Source: DAOTUB01 sp034437455
Lineage (GTDB): Bacteria; Chloroflexota; Anaerolineae; B4-G1
Length of the DNA stretch: 29,334 nt
Assembly: GCA_034437455.1 (NCBI GenBank)
Contig: DAOTUB010000145.1
Coordinates: forward strand, 1 to 29,334
Direction: 5' to 3'
Position 1 is the first letter of the stretch; each line of letters opens with the position of its first letter. The position numbers were made by a program, and so were the translations under genes. Under the pieces are notes generated by a model. It saw only the letters and a list, made by a program, of their open reading frames with translations, was not told the DNA's origin and did not search any database. Of the stretch, positions 1 through 5,803 are shown piece by piece.

Positions 1-345
1 CTCCTCGCGCCGGCGTTGTTCTATTTTTCGGGCGGGCTGGACGAAGCGGCGCTCGAACGGTGGGAAAAAGAGGGCGTTCGGTACGTGCTTCATTACGCAT
101 TCAAGGAGGAGGTTCCCATCAGGTATGACCATCACGTGGATGGGCTTTGTTTCAAGCCGGTGCCGCCTCCGGCCCCCATCACGATCATACACGGGCGGAA
201 CGACACTGTCATCCCGGTAGATATCAGCCGAAAGTACGCGGCTGATTTTCCTGACCGGGTTCGATTGTTCGAGATAGAGTCGGATCACCAAATCAACGAC
301 CGGCTCGAGTTCTTATGGGAGCACGTGGAGCGATTCGTCGTGTGA
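1..345 (+). CDS. alpha/beta hydrolase, C-terminal part (5' end outside window)
   Basis: The reading frame is open from the first base, so this is the tail of a gene that begins upstream. The visible 114 residues contain a HGRNDTVIP stretch, the usual place of the acid residue of an alpha/beta-hydrolase triad, and a later ESDHQIND stretch that would supply the catalytic His. The nucleophile Ser and its elbow are not in the window. It looks like a small esterase or YqiA-like cytosolic hydrolase; substrate unknown. It ends at a TGA just before the promoter of the next gene, so it is not in an operon with it. Confidence 0.7.
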   Translation, partial: LLAPALFYFSGGLDEAALERWEKEGVRYVLHYAFKEEVPIRYDHHVDGLCFKPVPPPAPITIIHGRNDTVIPVDISRKYAADFPDRVRLFEIESDHQINDRLEFLWEHVERFVV

Positions 346-355
346 GATCTGTTTT

Positions 356-380
356 CTTGTACCCTTGACACGGGTACAAG
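356..380. promoter_or_regulatory. perfect 9-bp inverted repeat around the -35 box (candidate operator)
   Basis: CTTGTACCC (356-364) and GGGTACAAG (372-380) are exact reverse complements separated by 7 nt, and the -35 hexamer lies in that 7-nt centre. A repressor bound here would block RNA polymerase. The downstream gene encodes a ribbon-helix-helix-like protein, so autoregulation is the simplest guess. Confidence 0.7.
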
Positions 381-392
381 ATGTGATATAAT
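365..392 (+). promoter_or_regulatory. sigma70-type promoter with extended -10
   Basis: TTGACA (365-370), a 16-bp spacer, then TATAAT (387-392) preceded by TGA (extended -10). Both hexamers are full consensus. The expected transcription start is about 399-400, only 3-4 nt before the ATG at 403, so the mRNA should be leaderless. Confidence 0.85.
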
Positions 393-402
393 CCCCATTG
401 TC

Positions 403-768
403 ATGAACGTATACCTGGGACATCTGAGCAATTACATACAAGGCCTACAACTCTCGACCACCGTTCGCTCAATTTTGGATCATGCGCGGACGGCCGGTAA
501 ACAGGTGCCCCCGTCCGTGCCCCAGCGGACGCTCGCGGTCCGTTTGCCCGCAGAGACAGAGCAGTGGCTCCGCCAGCAGGCTCAGCAGAAAGACTGCGCG
601 ATGGCCGAAGTTGTAAGAGCTTGTATTGCAGATCAAATAGTTTCAGAGTTAACAGAACTTTACCAACAAAAGACCGCCAGCCCCGCCGATTTCTCGGCGG
701 CGCTGTGGACGGTCCTGGGTTATGAGCCTGGGTCCTCGCCAGGGGAGGAAGCGTACGACAGTACCTGA
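403..768 (+). CDS. ribbon-helix-helix-like small DNA-binding protein
   Basis: 121 aa. Residues 42-79 (RTLAVRLPAETEQWL... followed by an amphipathic helix) have the beta-strand, helix, helix layout of CopG/Arc-type ribbon-helix-helix domains. The N-terminal 40 residues and the C-terminal tail are not recognised. The ATG at 403 was chosen because it lies directly behind a consensus promoter; there is no Shine-Dalgarno sequence, consistent with leaderless translation. A strong terminator follows, so the gene is monocistronic and has no adjacent toxin gene. The inverted repeat over its -35 box suggests that it represses itself. It could instead be an orphan antitoxin. The exact family was not identified. 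Confidence 0.6.
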   Translation: MNVYLGHLSNYIQGLQLSTTVRSILDHARTAGKQVPPSVPQRTLAVRLPAETEQWLRQQAQQKDCAMAEVVRACIADQIVSELTELYQQKTASPADFSAALWTVLGYEPGSSPGEEAYDST

Positions 769-787
769 CTTGCTCAGTTGGCGAGGA

Positions 788-821
788 GCGCGGGGTCTTA
801 TCCAAGACCCCGCGCTTTTTT
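788..821 (+). terminator. rho-independent terminator of the ribbon-helix-helix gene
   Basis: A 12-bp perfect stem (788-799 with 804-815), a 4-nt loop and six Ts (816-821). It insulates the gene from the tRNA array. Confidence 0.92.
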
Positions 822-849
822 GTTGCACCTTACCAATCGAAAGGATATC

Positions 850-921
850 GCGAGCATGGTTTAACCGGTAGAACGTCGGTCTGCCAGGCCGAAGATGGCG
901 GTTCGAATCCGTCTGTTCGCT
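850..921 (+). tRNA. tRNA-Gly(GCC)
   Basis: Acceptor stem GCGAGCA/TGTTCGC, D stem GTTT/GAAC, anticodon stem TCGGT/GCCGA with loop CTGCCAG (anticodon GCC), T arm GGCGG-TTCGAAT-CCGTC, discriminator T as usual for Gly. CCA is not encoded. First of seven tRNA genes in the same orientation. Confidence 0.95.
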
Positions 922-1367
922 CATACCCATCATCCGGGGGGATCGGGACCCCGGGGTCGAGGCTCTCCGGCGGTGTCTCCGGTGCAGAGACGCCGTCGCG
1001 AACGATGTGGTGTAACCTCGATGGCTGGCCGTTGGCAGGAAGCCGATAGCGGATAGCTTCTTGCTAACCGTTAACGGCTGACGACTAACGACAGATCGGG
1101 CTATCGTTGAAGGGGAAAGAGAGCCGGTGTCGCCCGCGTCATCGGGCGCCGAAGCATACCTGTGAATGAGGCTGTCGTCGTGACGTGGTGGAGAAGGATC
1201 GGGTCGGGGGCGCTGCGCCGGCCTGCTTGGTGGATTTTAGATTTGGTGATGTTTGATTTGTAGATTTGCTACGAGCGGTTCGGTCCAATCTCCAAATCTT
1301 GAATCTACCAATCATAAATCAGGTGTTGGCTCAAGATGCGCTCGGCGGAGCCACTGGCTCCGCCCAG
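922..1367. other. 446-bp spacer between tRNA-Gly and tRNA-Asp; no gene recognised
   Basis: No convincing ORF and no recognised RNA gene. It holds three small hairpins (934-939/949-954; 968-979/987-995 with a 3-nt bulge; 1131-1136/1143-1148), a stretch of ACTAACGAC/GACTAACG-type phrases near 1065-1095, and from about 1229 to 1320 an AT-richer imperfect inverted repeat. The latter has AGATTTG words in the left half and CAAATCT words in the right half. The same words recur in the other tRNA spacers. A structured non-coding RNA cannot be excluded. Confidence 0.5.
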
Positions 1368-1445
1368 GGTCCCGTAGGGGAGTCTGGAGTCCCCGTTACC
1401 CTGTCAAGGTAAAGATCGCGAGTTCAAATCTCGTCGGGGCCGCCA
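1368..1445 (+). tRNA. tRNA-Asp(GTC), CCA encoded
   Basis: Acceptor GGTCCCG/CGGGGCC (one G.U), D stem GGGG/CCCC, anticodon stem TTACC/GGTAA with loop CTGTCAA (anticodon GTC), T arm GCGAG-TTCAAAT-CTCGT, discriminator G, then CCA at 1443-1445. It is the only tRNA of the array with a genomic CCA. Confidence 0.93.
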
Positions 1446-1538
1446 GGGTGGATTTAGAGGTTTGTTGATGGTAGATTTGGTGATTTGCTTGAGGTAGAGC
1501 ATCGTCGACAAGTATCTTCTCAATATTCTGGGGAAAGT

Positions 1539-1603
1539 GGCAAATGTAGGTCGGATTTGTTATCCGACTAGGCGGCGGTTAGCAAAACCGCCCTACATCT
1601 GCC
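1539..1603. repeat. 65-bp composite palindromic element with terminal inverted repeats
   Basis: Ends GGCAAATGTAGG (1539-1550) and CCTACATCTGCC (1592-1603) are inverted repeats with one mismatch. Between them lie two further hairpins, TCGGAT/ATCCGA (1551-1556/1562-1567) and GGCGGTT/AACCGCC (1574-1580/1586-1592). The whole can fold as a three-way junction. The layout resembles a small non-autonomous palindromic repeat (MITE- or REP-like) lodged in the spacer between tRNA-Asp and tRNA-Gln. Confidence 0.7.
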
Positions 1604-1658
1604 CCGATTTATTGAAAAGATACGTCGACCAAGCAAGTTGGGGCAAATCTCCAAATAC

Positions 1659-1729
1659 TGCGGGATCGTCTAATGGTAGGACGGCAGACTTTGAATCTGT
1701 AAATGGGGGTTCGAATCCTCCTCCCGCAA
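1659..1729 (+). tRNA. tRNA-Gln(TTG)
   Basis: Acceptor TGCGGGA/TCCCGCA, D stem GTCT/GGAC, anticodon stem GCAGA/TCTGT with loop CTTTGAA (anticodon TTG), T arm GGGGG-TTCGAAT-CCTCC, discriminator A. CCA not encoded. Confidence 0.95.
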
Positions 1730-1763
1730 TGCGGAGGTTCGAATCGTTCCGCCGTCGAAATGT

Positions 1764-1836
1764 TGCGGGGTAGTCGAATTGGTAAGACGTCTGACTCTGA
1801 ATCAGGAGATTGTAGGTTCGAACCCTACCCCCGCAA
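1764..1836 (+). tRNA. tRNA-Gln(CTG)
   Basis: Acceptor TGCGGGG/CCCCGCA, three-pair D stem GTC/GAC as in other Gln tRNAs, anticodon loop CTCTGAA (anticodon CTG), T arm GTAGG-TTCGAAC-CCTAC, discriminator A. CCA not encoded. It starts 34 nt after the other tRNA-Gln. Confidence 0.94.
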
Positions 1837-1852
1837 CCTGGCCTGTTTGCGT

Positions 1853-1935
1853 GCCGCCGTGGCGGAACTGGGATACGCTCCTGGCTTAGACCCAGGTGGG
1901 CTTTGCCTGTACAGGTTCGATTCCTGTCGGCGGCA
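1853..1935 (+). tRNA. tRNA-Leu(TAG)
   Basis: 83 nt with a long class II variable arm. Acceptor GCCGCCG/CGGCGGC, anticodon stem CCTGG/CCAGG with loop CTTAGAC (anticodon TAG), discriminator A as in Leu tRNAs. It lies 16 nt after tRNA-Gln(CTG). CCA not encoded. Confidence 0.95.
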
Positions 1936-1963
1936 CTTGAGGTTTTTGATATATTGGTGTAAG

Positions 1964-2025
1964 ATTTGGACATGGAGAAGGGGGCATCGCGCGGTTGTTG
2001 TTCCGCTTCCATCCCATCTCCAAAT
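1964..2025. repeat. imperfect inverted repeat in tRNA spacer
   Basis: ATTTGGACATGG (1964-1975) and CCATCTCCAAAT (2014-2025) pair with one mismatch. The ATTTGG/CCAAAT word is shared with the spacers at about 1229-1320, 1446-1500 and 1643-1658. Confidence 0.5.
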
Positions 2026-2040
2026 CCATCTGGGAAAATT

Positions 2041-2112
2041 GGGCCGGTGACGCAATGGTAGCGTAACGGACTTTTAATCCGTAAGTTGCAGGTTCGAATC
2101 CTGCCCGGCTCA
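2041..2112 (+). tRNA. tRNA-Lys(TTT)
   Basis: Acceptor GGGCCGG/CCGGCTC (one G.U), anticodon stem ACGGA/TCCGT with loop CTTTTAA (anticodon TTT), T arm GCAGG-TTCGAAT-CCTGC, discriminator A. CCA not encoded. Confidence 0.95.
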
Positions 2113-2132
2113 CAGATTTTCGATTCTTTCGC

Positions 2133-2206
2133 GCCTCGGTAGCTCAGTTCGGGAGAGCACCCGCCTAGTAAGCGGCAGGTCGCCGGTTCGAGTCCGGCCT
2201 GAGGCT
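2133..2206 (+). tRNA. tRNA-Thr with unusual AGT anticodon
   Basis: Acceptor GCCTCGG/CTGAGGC, D stem GCTC/GAGC, T arm GCCGG-TTCGAGT-CCGGC, discriminator T. The anticodon loop at 2165-2171 is CTAGTAA, so the anticodon is AGT (2167-2169). The outermost anticodon-stem pair is a C-C mismatch (2160/2176). The body looks like an ordinary bacterial tRNA-Thr(TGT) with A at the wobble position. If functional, A34 would be expected to be deaminated to inosine. It could be a decaying copy. Confidence 0.85.
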
Positions 2207-2239
2207 TTCATTGCTCTGAATTGCAGGAGGAATGATTCG

Positions 2240-2779
2240 ATGACGATGATGATGACGAATGTGCTACTGCTAAATGCTTCTTACGAACCCCTGCGCATCA
2301 TCTCTGTGCGGCGGGCGGTTGGCCTGATGATGCGGGGCGTGGTCGAGGGAGTCGCGGCCGCGGGCGTCGCGGCGCGGCTGCGCACGCCCAGCACGGTATT
2401 CACCGTGCCCTCGGTGCTGCGGCTGCGCTATTACGTCAGCGTTCCCCAGCGCGGTGCGACGTGGAGCCGGCGCGGCGTCTTGAAACGGGATGGGTACACC
2501 TGCATCTACTGCGGTGCCAGTGCGGGGGAGCGGCGCAACGGACGGGCCCTCGCTCGCGCCGATTTCACGGTGGAGCACCTGATCCCCGTCAGCCGGGGCG
2601 GGCGCAGCACCTGGGGCAACACCGCCTGTGCCTGTCGCTGGTGCAACCACCGCAAGGCCGACCGCACGCCTCACGAGGCCGGGATGCGCCTTCGCTGGGA
2701 ACCAAAGACGCCTCGCGTCAACTATGTGGTCGCTTCCGGCGACATGCCCGACGAGTGGCGGATCTATTTGCGGGTATAG
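2240..2779 (+). CDS. HNH endonuclease family protein
   Basis: 179 aa, a probable metal-dependent DNA nuclease of the small HNH group with an N-terminal NASYEPL motif (residues 12-18) found in many free-standing HNH proteins. The core has a zinc-binding pair C88/C91 (CIYC), the HNH histidine in VEHLIPVSRGG (H113), N127, and a second pair C132/C135 followed by N136-H137 and K139. All expected catalytic and structural residues are present. AGGAGG at 2225-2230 is 9 nt before the chosen ATG; an ATG at 2232 is out of frame. It follows the tRNA array directly and ends at a bidirectional terminator. Its biological role (restriction, repair or mobile element) cannot be told from the sequence. Confidence 0.85.
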   Translation: MTMMMTNVLLLNASYEPLRIISVRRAVGLMMRGVVEGVAAAGVAARLRTPSTVFTVPSVLRLRYYVSVPQRGATWSRRGVLKRDGYTCIYCGASAGERRNGRALARADFTVEHLIPVSRGGRSTWGNTACACRWCNHRKADRTPHEAGMRLRWEPKTPRVNYVVASGDMPDEWRIYLRV

Positions 2780-2803
2780 TCGGGAGACGAGCATCAGGCA
2801 AGG

Positions 2804-2840
2804 AAAAAGAGCACGGCAGGTGGGGCCGTGCTCTTTTTTT
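2804..2840. terminator. bidirectional rho-independent terminator
   Basis: A 14-bp perfect stem (2804-2817 with 2825-2838), 7-nt loop, with A-run on the left and T-run on the right. It can end the HNH transcript on the + strand and the converging regulator/membrane-protein transcript on the - strand. Confidence 0.9.
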
Positions 2841-2854
2841 GATCGGTCATACGT

Positions 2855-3307
2855 TCACTCGATCTGCTTTTCGATTCTTTTACTTCCGAAATAAGCAAGG
2901 AGACCCCATCCAATGGCGAGGATCCCGCTGACTTTCAGCACGATGAAGAAATAGTCCACAATTTGCGTGAGGTCAAGTTCCTGTCCCAGGAGTACGGTGT
3001 ATTTGAAGATGGTAAACGCGAGACCGATTAGGACAAAGCCCGCGTATCCGGCAATGATGTAGGAGGGTTTTATTTTTCTGGGGTTGACGTTGCCACCAAG
3101 ATACAGGAGCGATCCGATGCAAACGATCACATTGAATACCATGATGTTGGCGATATCGTCCCATTCCTCGGTCGGTTGATGGAGTGCAAATTGTCGGTAT
3201 ACCAGAACGCCCATCAGCGCATAGATCGTGACGATGTACATGACAGTGCAGACCTTGCGAAAGATGTCGAGGTCACGTTCATCCAGGTTAAAGGGTCTCT
3301 TGCCCAT
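2855..3307 (-). CDS. four-helix integral membrane protein coupled to an XRE regulator
   Basis: 150 aa from the preferred ATG at 3307. Four hydrophobic segments at about residues 18-38, 54-71, 83-106 and 117-140, with charged ends; no enzymatic motif. Small 4-TM proteins of this kind are often encoded next to short XRE regulators, and their function is unknown. GGGAGG (3317-3322, minus strand) lies 9 nt before the 3307 ATG but directly abuts the ATG at 3316, so the shorter form is favoured. The gene overlaps the regulator's 3' end by 20 nt, which points to translational coupling and a common transcript ending at the terminator near 2804. Confidence 0.75.
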   Translation of the reverse strand: MGKRPFNLDERDLDIFRKVCTVMYIVTIYALMGVLVYRQFALHQPTEEWDDIANIMVFNVIVCIGSLLYLGGNVNPRKIKPSYIIAGYAGFVLIGLAFTIFKYTVLLGQELDLTQIVDYFFIVLKVSGILAIGWGLLAYFGSKRIEKQIE

Positions 3308-3515
3308 TTTCTTCATCCTCCCAGAAAAGTTGATCCAGTGTCTTGTCCAGAGCTTTTGCTATTCTTACGCATAGATTGAGCGTGGGGTTGTAACCTCCCT
3401 TTTCGATCAGCCCGATGGTTTGCCGGGTCACGTCTACCATGTCGGCAAGCTCCTGTTGGGTGAGGCTTTTTTCCACTCGGGCCAATCGTAGTTTCAGTCT
3501 CGCTGGCGTCTTCAT
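3288..3515 (-). CDS. short XRE/Cro-family transcriptional regulator
   Basis: 75 aa, almost only a helix-turn-helix: LTQQELADMVDVTRQTIGLIEKG at residues 18-40, followed by a YNPTLNLCVRIAKAL helix, as in YozG-type regulators that sit with a membrane-protein partner. Its promoter places transcription initiation on the start codon itself, so the mRNA should be leaderless; no Shine-Dalgarno sequence is present. A 21-nt palindrome lies just upstream of the -35 box and may be its binding site. The final codons overlap the membrane-protein gene. Confidence 0.9.
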   Translation of the reverse strand: MKTPARLKLRLARVEKSLTQQELADMVDVTRQTIGLIEKGGYNPTLNLCVRIAKALDKTLDQLFWEDEENGQETL

Positions 3516-3521
3516 AGAAGT

Positions 3522-3550
3522 AGTATAATATATAAATTGCTTTTTGTCAA
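3522..3550 (-). promoter_or_regulatory. promoter of the XRE/membrane-protein operon
   Basis: Minus strand: TTGACA (3550-3545), 17-bp spacer, TATACT (3527-3522). Initiation would fall at about 3515, the A of the ATG. Confidence 0.82.
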
Positions 3551-3553
3551 GTA

Positions 3554-3574
3554 TATATTACATTATGTAATATA
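3554..3574. promoter_or_regulatory. 21-nt palindrome upstream of the XRE promoter
   Basis: Arms TATATTACAT (3554-3563) and ATGTAATATA (3565-3574) are perfect reverse complements around one central T. It lies 3 bp upstream of the -35 box of the minus-strand promoter, and also between the divergent promoters of the XRE and SIR2-like genes. Candidate binding site for the XRE protein. Confidence 0.65.
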
Positions 3575-3612
3575 AATATTGCATAAGCACCACAGGTCGT
3601 CGTTGGTGGGAT

Positions 3613-3641
3613 TTGACCTTCTCGCCAATTTGCACTATACT
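3613..3641 (+). promoter_or_regulatory. promoter of the SIR2-like gene
   Basis: TTGACC (3613-3618), 17-bp spacer, TATACT (3636-3641). It leaves an untranslated leader of about 58 nt containing GGAGG at 3694-3698. Confidence 0.8.
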
Positions 3642-3706
3642 CAGTCCAATCCAAACACGGTGGGAGAAACGCAAGTTTTGTTCTTGTTACGCTGGAGGTA
3701 TAACCG

Positions 3707-4579
3707 ATGACCTTAAACGAACAAAGTATCTCTCTACTCGCCGAGGCATTGCAGGCGCGCCGGTTCCTGCTCGTGTGGGCGGATGTACCCTTCCCGCCCG
3801 AAGATCGCCCGCCTCCCAGCCCGGCACGGACGATCCACCGCTGGCAGGAGGATGCCTGCGCGCTTCCCTTGCTCCCGTTCGACTTTGCTCACGGCAGGCC
3901 CTGGCCGCTGGTGGGCCTGCCGCCCTTGCCCATTCTCAGCCTGGACCCCAGCGAGCGGGTGGAGAACGCCTTTCGCTACGCTGGCGTCCCCCTGCACGTG
4001 GTGCGTGACCGACGCGACGTACCGGCCCGGGATCAGCACAACCTCTTCAAGCTGGGGGGCGACCTGGTCTCCCGTGCGGGACTGCTTCTCAGTTGGGACG
4101 ACGCGCGCGCCGCTCCCAGCGATCCCGACAAAACCCGTCTACTGGACGAGATTCGCCGCCTGATCCAGGATGGCGCGGTGTTGGCGCTGGCGCCGTCACC
4201 CTCCGATGCCCTGACTCGCCTTTGGGACGAGCTTCTGGCCCCGGCCCTGTGGGGAGCGCGCCATCAATTTGTCCTCGGTCCAGAGGATTTTGTTTGGCCC
4301 GCGCCGTTGGTGCGGCTGGAAGGGGAGGTCGAGGGGTTGCTCGCGGCGCTGGCGAAGCGCGTCATCCCGCCGCCGCTCGAACCGGCCCAGGAACATCTTC
4401 ACTCCCTCCGTCGCCAACTGGCCGAGGAGCGGGAGAATCTGCGAATAATCGAGGAGCGCGAGGCTAAATTTGTGGCGAGCACCGATGTCCCATCTCACTT
4501 GGCCGAGGAGGAGCGGCGCTTACGCGAGCGCATCGCCGAACTGGAGGCGGAGTTGGGGGGTGCAGATGCGCCAGCTTGA
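3707..4579 (+). CDS. degenerate SIR2-like domain protein with C-terminal coiled coil
   Basis: 290 aa. The central part (NLFKLGGDL at 112-120, then SRAGLLLSWDDAR and a GAVLALAPSPSD strand at 156-167) resembles the core of SIR2-like proteins found in Chloroflexota and cyanobacterial signalling or defence proteins. The start of the domain, where a GAG-type NAD-binding loop would be expected, reads LLVWADVPFP (21-30), so NAD-binding residues appear to be lost. Residues about 229-284 form a highly charged coiled coil (EERENLRIIEERE...). No membrane segment or signal peptide. GGAGG at 3694-3698 is 8 nt from the ATG. It may be an adaptor or inactive sensor of a larger system; no known effector gene is next to it. 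The family call is from memory of motif shape and is tentative. Confidence 0.5.
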   Translation: MTLNEQSISLLAEALQARRFLLVWADVPFPPEDRPPPSPARTIHRWQEDACALPLLPFDFAHGRPWPLVGLPPLPILSLDPSERVENAFRYAGVPLHVVRDRRDVPARDQHNLFKLGGDLVSRAGLLLSWDDARAAPSDPDKTRLLDEIRRLIQDGAVLALAPSPSDALTRLWDELLAPALWGARHQFVLGPEDFVWPAPLVRLEGEVEGLLAALAKRVIPPPLEPAQEHLHSLRRQLAEERENLRIIEEREAKFVASTDVPSHLAEEERRLRERIAELEAELGGADAPA

Positions 4580-4590
4580 TCGCTCTACAC

Positions 4591-4618
4591 TTTCGGAAAT
4601 CTCCATTGTGAGTATAAT
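4591..4618 (+). promoter_or_regulatory. -10 box close to start codon (leaderless promoter)
   Basis: TATAAT at 4613-4618; the -35 region is weak (TTTCGG at 4591-4596, 16-bp spacer). Initiation would be about 4625, 3 nt before the ATG at 4628. Confidence 0.6.
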
Positions 4619-4627
4619 AGAGGCGCT

Positions 4628-4819
4628 ATGCGTGACGCAAAGGTAAAAGGACGACTGGTAGTGGCGGGACCGGATTCACCAAAGGTGGCGCGGTGCCCGG
4701 CCTGTGGCGGGGAAGTGCATAAGCGCAAGCGGCGGCTGATGGATGGCAGTGTGACCTATTATTATCGTCACAAGCAGGGCGTCGGTAAGAGGTGCCCTAG
4801 ACGGTATTCACCTGTTTGA
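4628..4819 (+). CDS. 63-aa zinc-ribbon-like protein
   Basis: A short basic protein with C23-P-A-C26-G and, 22 residues later, H48 and C56 (CPRR), which could bind one zinc ion. Many Lys/Arg residues (KRKRR at 32-36) suggest nucleic-acid contact. No Shine-Dalgarno sequence; a consensus -10 box lies 9 nt upstream of the ATG, so leaderless translation is likely. Unknown function. The 217 bp that follow (4820-5036) hold nothing I recognise before the GntR promoter. Confidence 0.65.
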   Translation: MRDAKVKGRLVVAGPDSPKVARCPACGGEVHKRKRRLMDGSVTYYYRHKQGVGKRCPRRYSPV

Positions 4820-5036
4820 AGTCATCTATTTATCCATTGCTGACACGTATCCCCGATTGAGTATTCGCAGGATGTACCACGCGGATGCCGATGTAAGCCG
4901 CACTCTCAAATCCGCTCCGTAGGGCGTGTGCTACTCTTCGTAGGCGTTTTTCTACCCAAGTTGGCCCTCCCAGTAATTTTCCCCATTTTTGCTTAGGCTT
5001 TCTTATGGTTGCTTGCTTTTTGGGGCATTGAAAGTC

Positions 5037-5065
5037 TTGACAAGGAAACCACAATGCTGTAAAAT
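5037..5065 (+). promoter_or_regulatory. promoter of the GntR-iorAB operon
   Basis: TTGACA (5037-5042), 17-bp spacer, TAAAAT (5060-5065). Predicted initiation at about 5072, just upstream of the palindrome at 5076. Confidence 0.85.
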
Positions 5066-5075
5066 CACATTAGTA

Positions 5076-5091
5076 ACATATCTAGATATGT
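5076..5091. promoter_or_regulatory. perfect 16-bp palindrome ACATATCTAGATATGT (candidate GntR operator)
   Basis: The sequence equals its own reverse complement and sits at about +4 to +20 of the predicted transcript, 8 nt before the regulator's ATG. FadR-family dimers bind palindromes of this size and commonly repress themselves, so this is the best candidate for autoregulation and control of iorAB. Confidence 0.7.
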
Positions 5092-5099
5092 GGTGAGCG

Positions 5100-5795
5100 A
5101 TGTCTGACGATTCCATTACTTTTGACAAAATTGAGCATACCTCGATCCGGGACACCATGCGGCACCAGATTTACGAACTGCTTGCTGCCGGAGAACTTGA
5201 GCCCGGGTCGCCGCTGCCTGCGGAAAAAGAGCTGGTCAAACAATTCAACGTCAGCCGGCCCGCTCTTCGGGAGGCCATTCACGCTCTGGTGGGCGAGGGC
5301 TTGCTTGACGTCATCAAAGGTAAAGGGATATTTGTCAGCCGTCCCACTCCTGGCCTCGTCGTTCGCAAACAATTGCTGGATCTGCTTTTGGTGGAGGATT
5401 ACATCAAGGACGTCCTGGAGGCGCGCAAAATTCTCGAACCAGAGGTGGCCGCGCTGTTTGCGACCAAAGCGACGGATCAAGATCTCCAAAAGCTGGAAGA
5501 CATTCTGGACCGGGTCGGAAGGGGGGAGCTGACGAGCAAGGCGATGTGGGATTTTCACATCGAGATCGTGCGGGTCACGGGAAATTCGACGCTGGTGAAA
5601 ATCTTGCAGGTGGTTTACGAGATGGTGCTTCGCATCGAAGAGGTGACGGATGACGAGCAGGTCGTCGTCGATCACCGGATGCTGTTGGACGCGCTGAAGG
5701 AACGAGATCCAGACATTGCTCGAGCGGCGATGAAGGAGCACGTCAGTCTTTGGATGCGCGCCCCCCAGTACGATTTCAACTCGTACACCGAGTAA
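5100..5795 (+). CDS. FadR/GntR-family transcriptional regulator
   Basis: 231 aa, the usual length for the FCD subgroup. Winged helix at residues 18-80 (LPAEKELVKQFNVSRPALREAIHAL, then the wing VIKGKGIFV). The C-terminal FCD ligand domain (97-220) has the metal-site pattern D151-x-H153, H192 and H214, so it probably binds a metal and a carboxylate or CoA-type effector. It reads into iorA: the Shine-Dalgarno of iorA overlaps its stop codon. It is therefore likely to be the pathway-specific regulator of the catabolic cluster. The effector cannot be told from sequence; an arylacetate or its CoA ester is a guess. A weak GGTGAG lies just before the ATG. Confidence 0.9.
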   Translation: MSDDSITFDKIEHTSIRDTMRHQIYELLAAGELEPGSPLPAEKELVKQFNVSRPALREAIHALVGEGLLDVIKGKGIFVSRPTPGLVVRKQLLDLLLVEDYIKDVLEARKILEPEVAALFATKATDQDLQKLEDILDRVGRGELTSKAMWDFHIEIVRVTGNSTLVKILQVVYEMVLRIEEVTDDEQVVVDHRMLLDALKERDPDIARAAMKEHVSLWMRAPQYDFNSYTE

Positions 5796-5803
5796 AGGAG
5801 CCT

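Noticed and set aside
922..1367. SRP RNA, tmRNA or RNase P RNA in the first tRNA spacer
   Set aside because: Only short hairpins are present; none of the conserved core sequences of these RNAs could be found.
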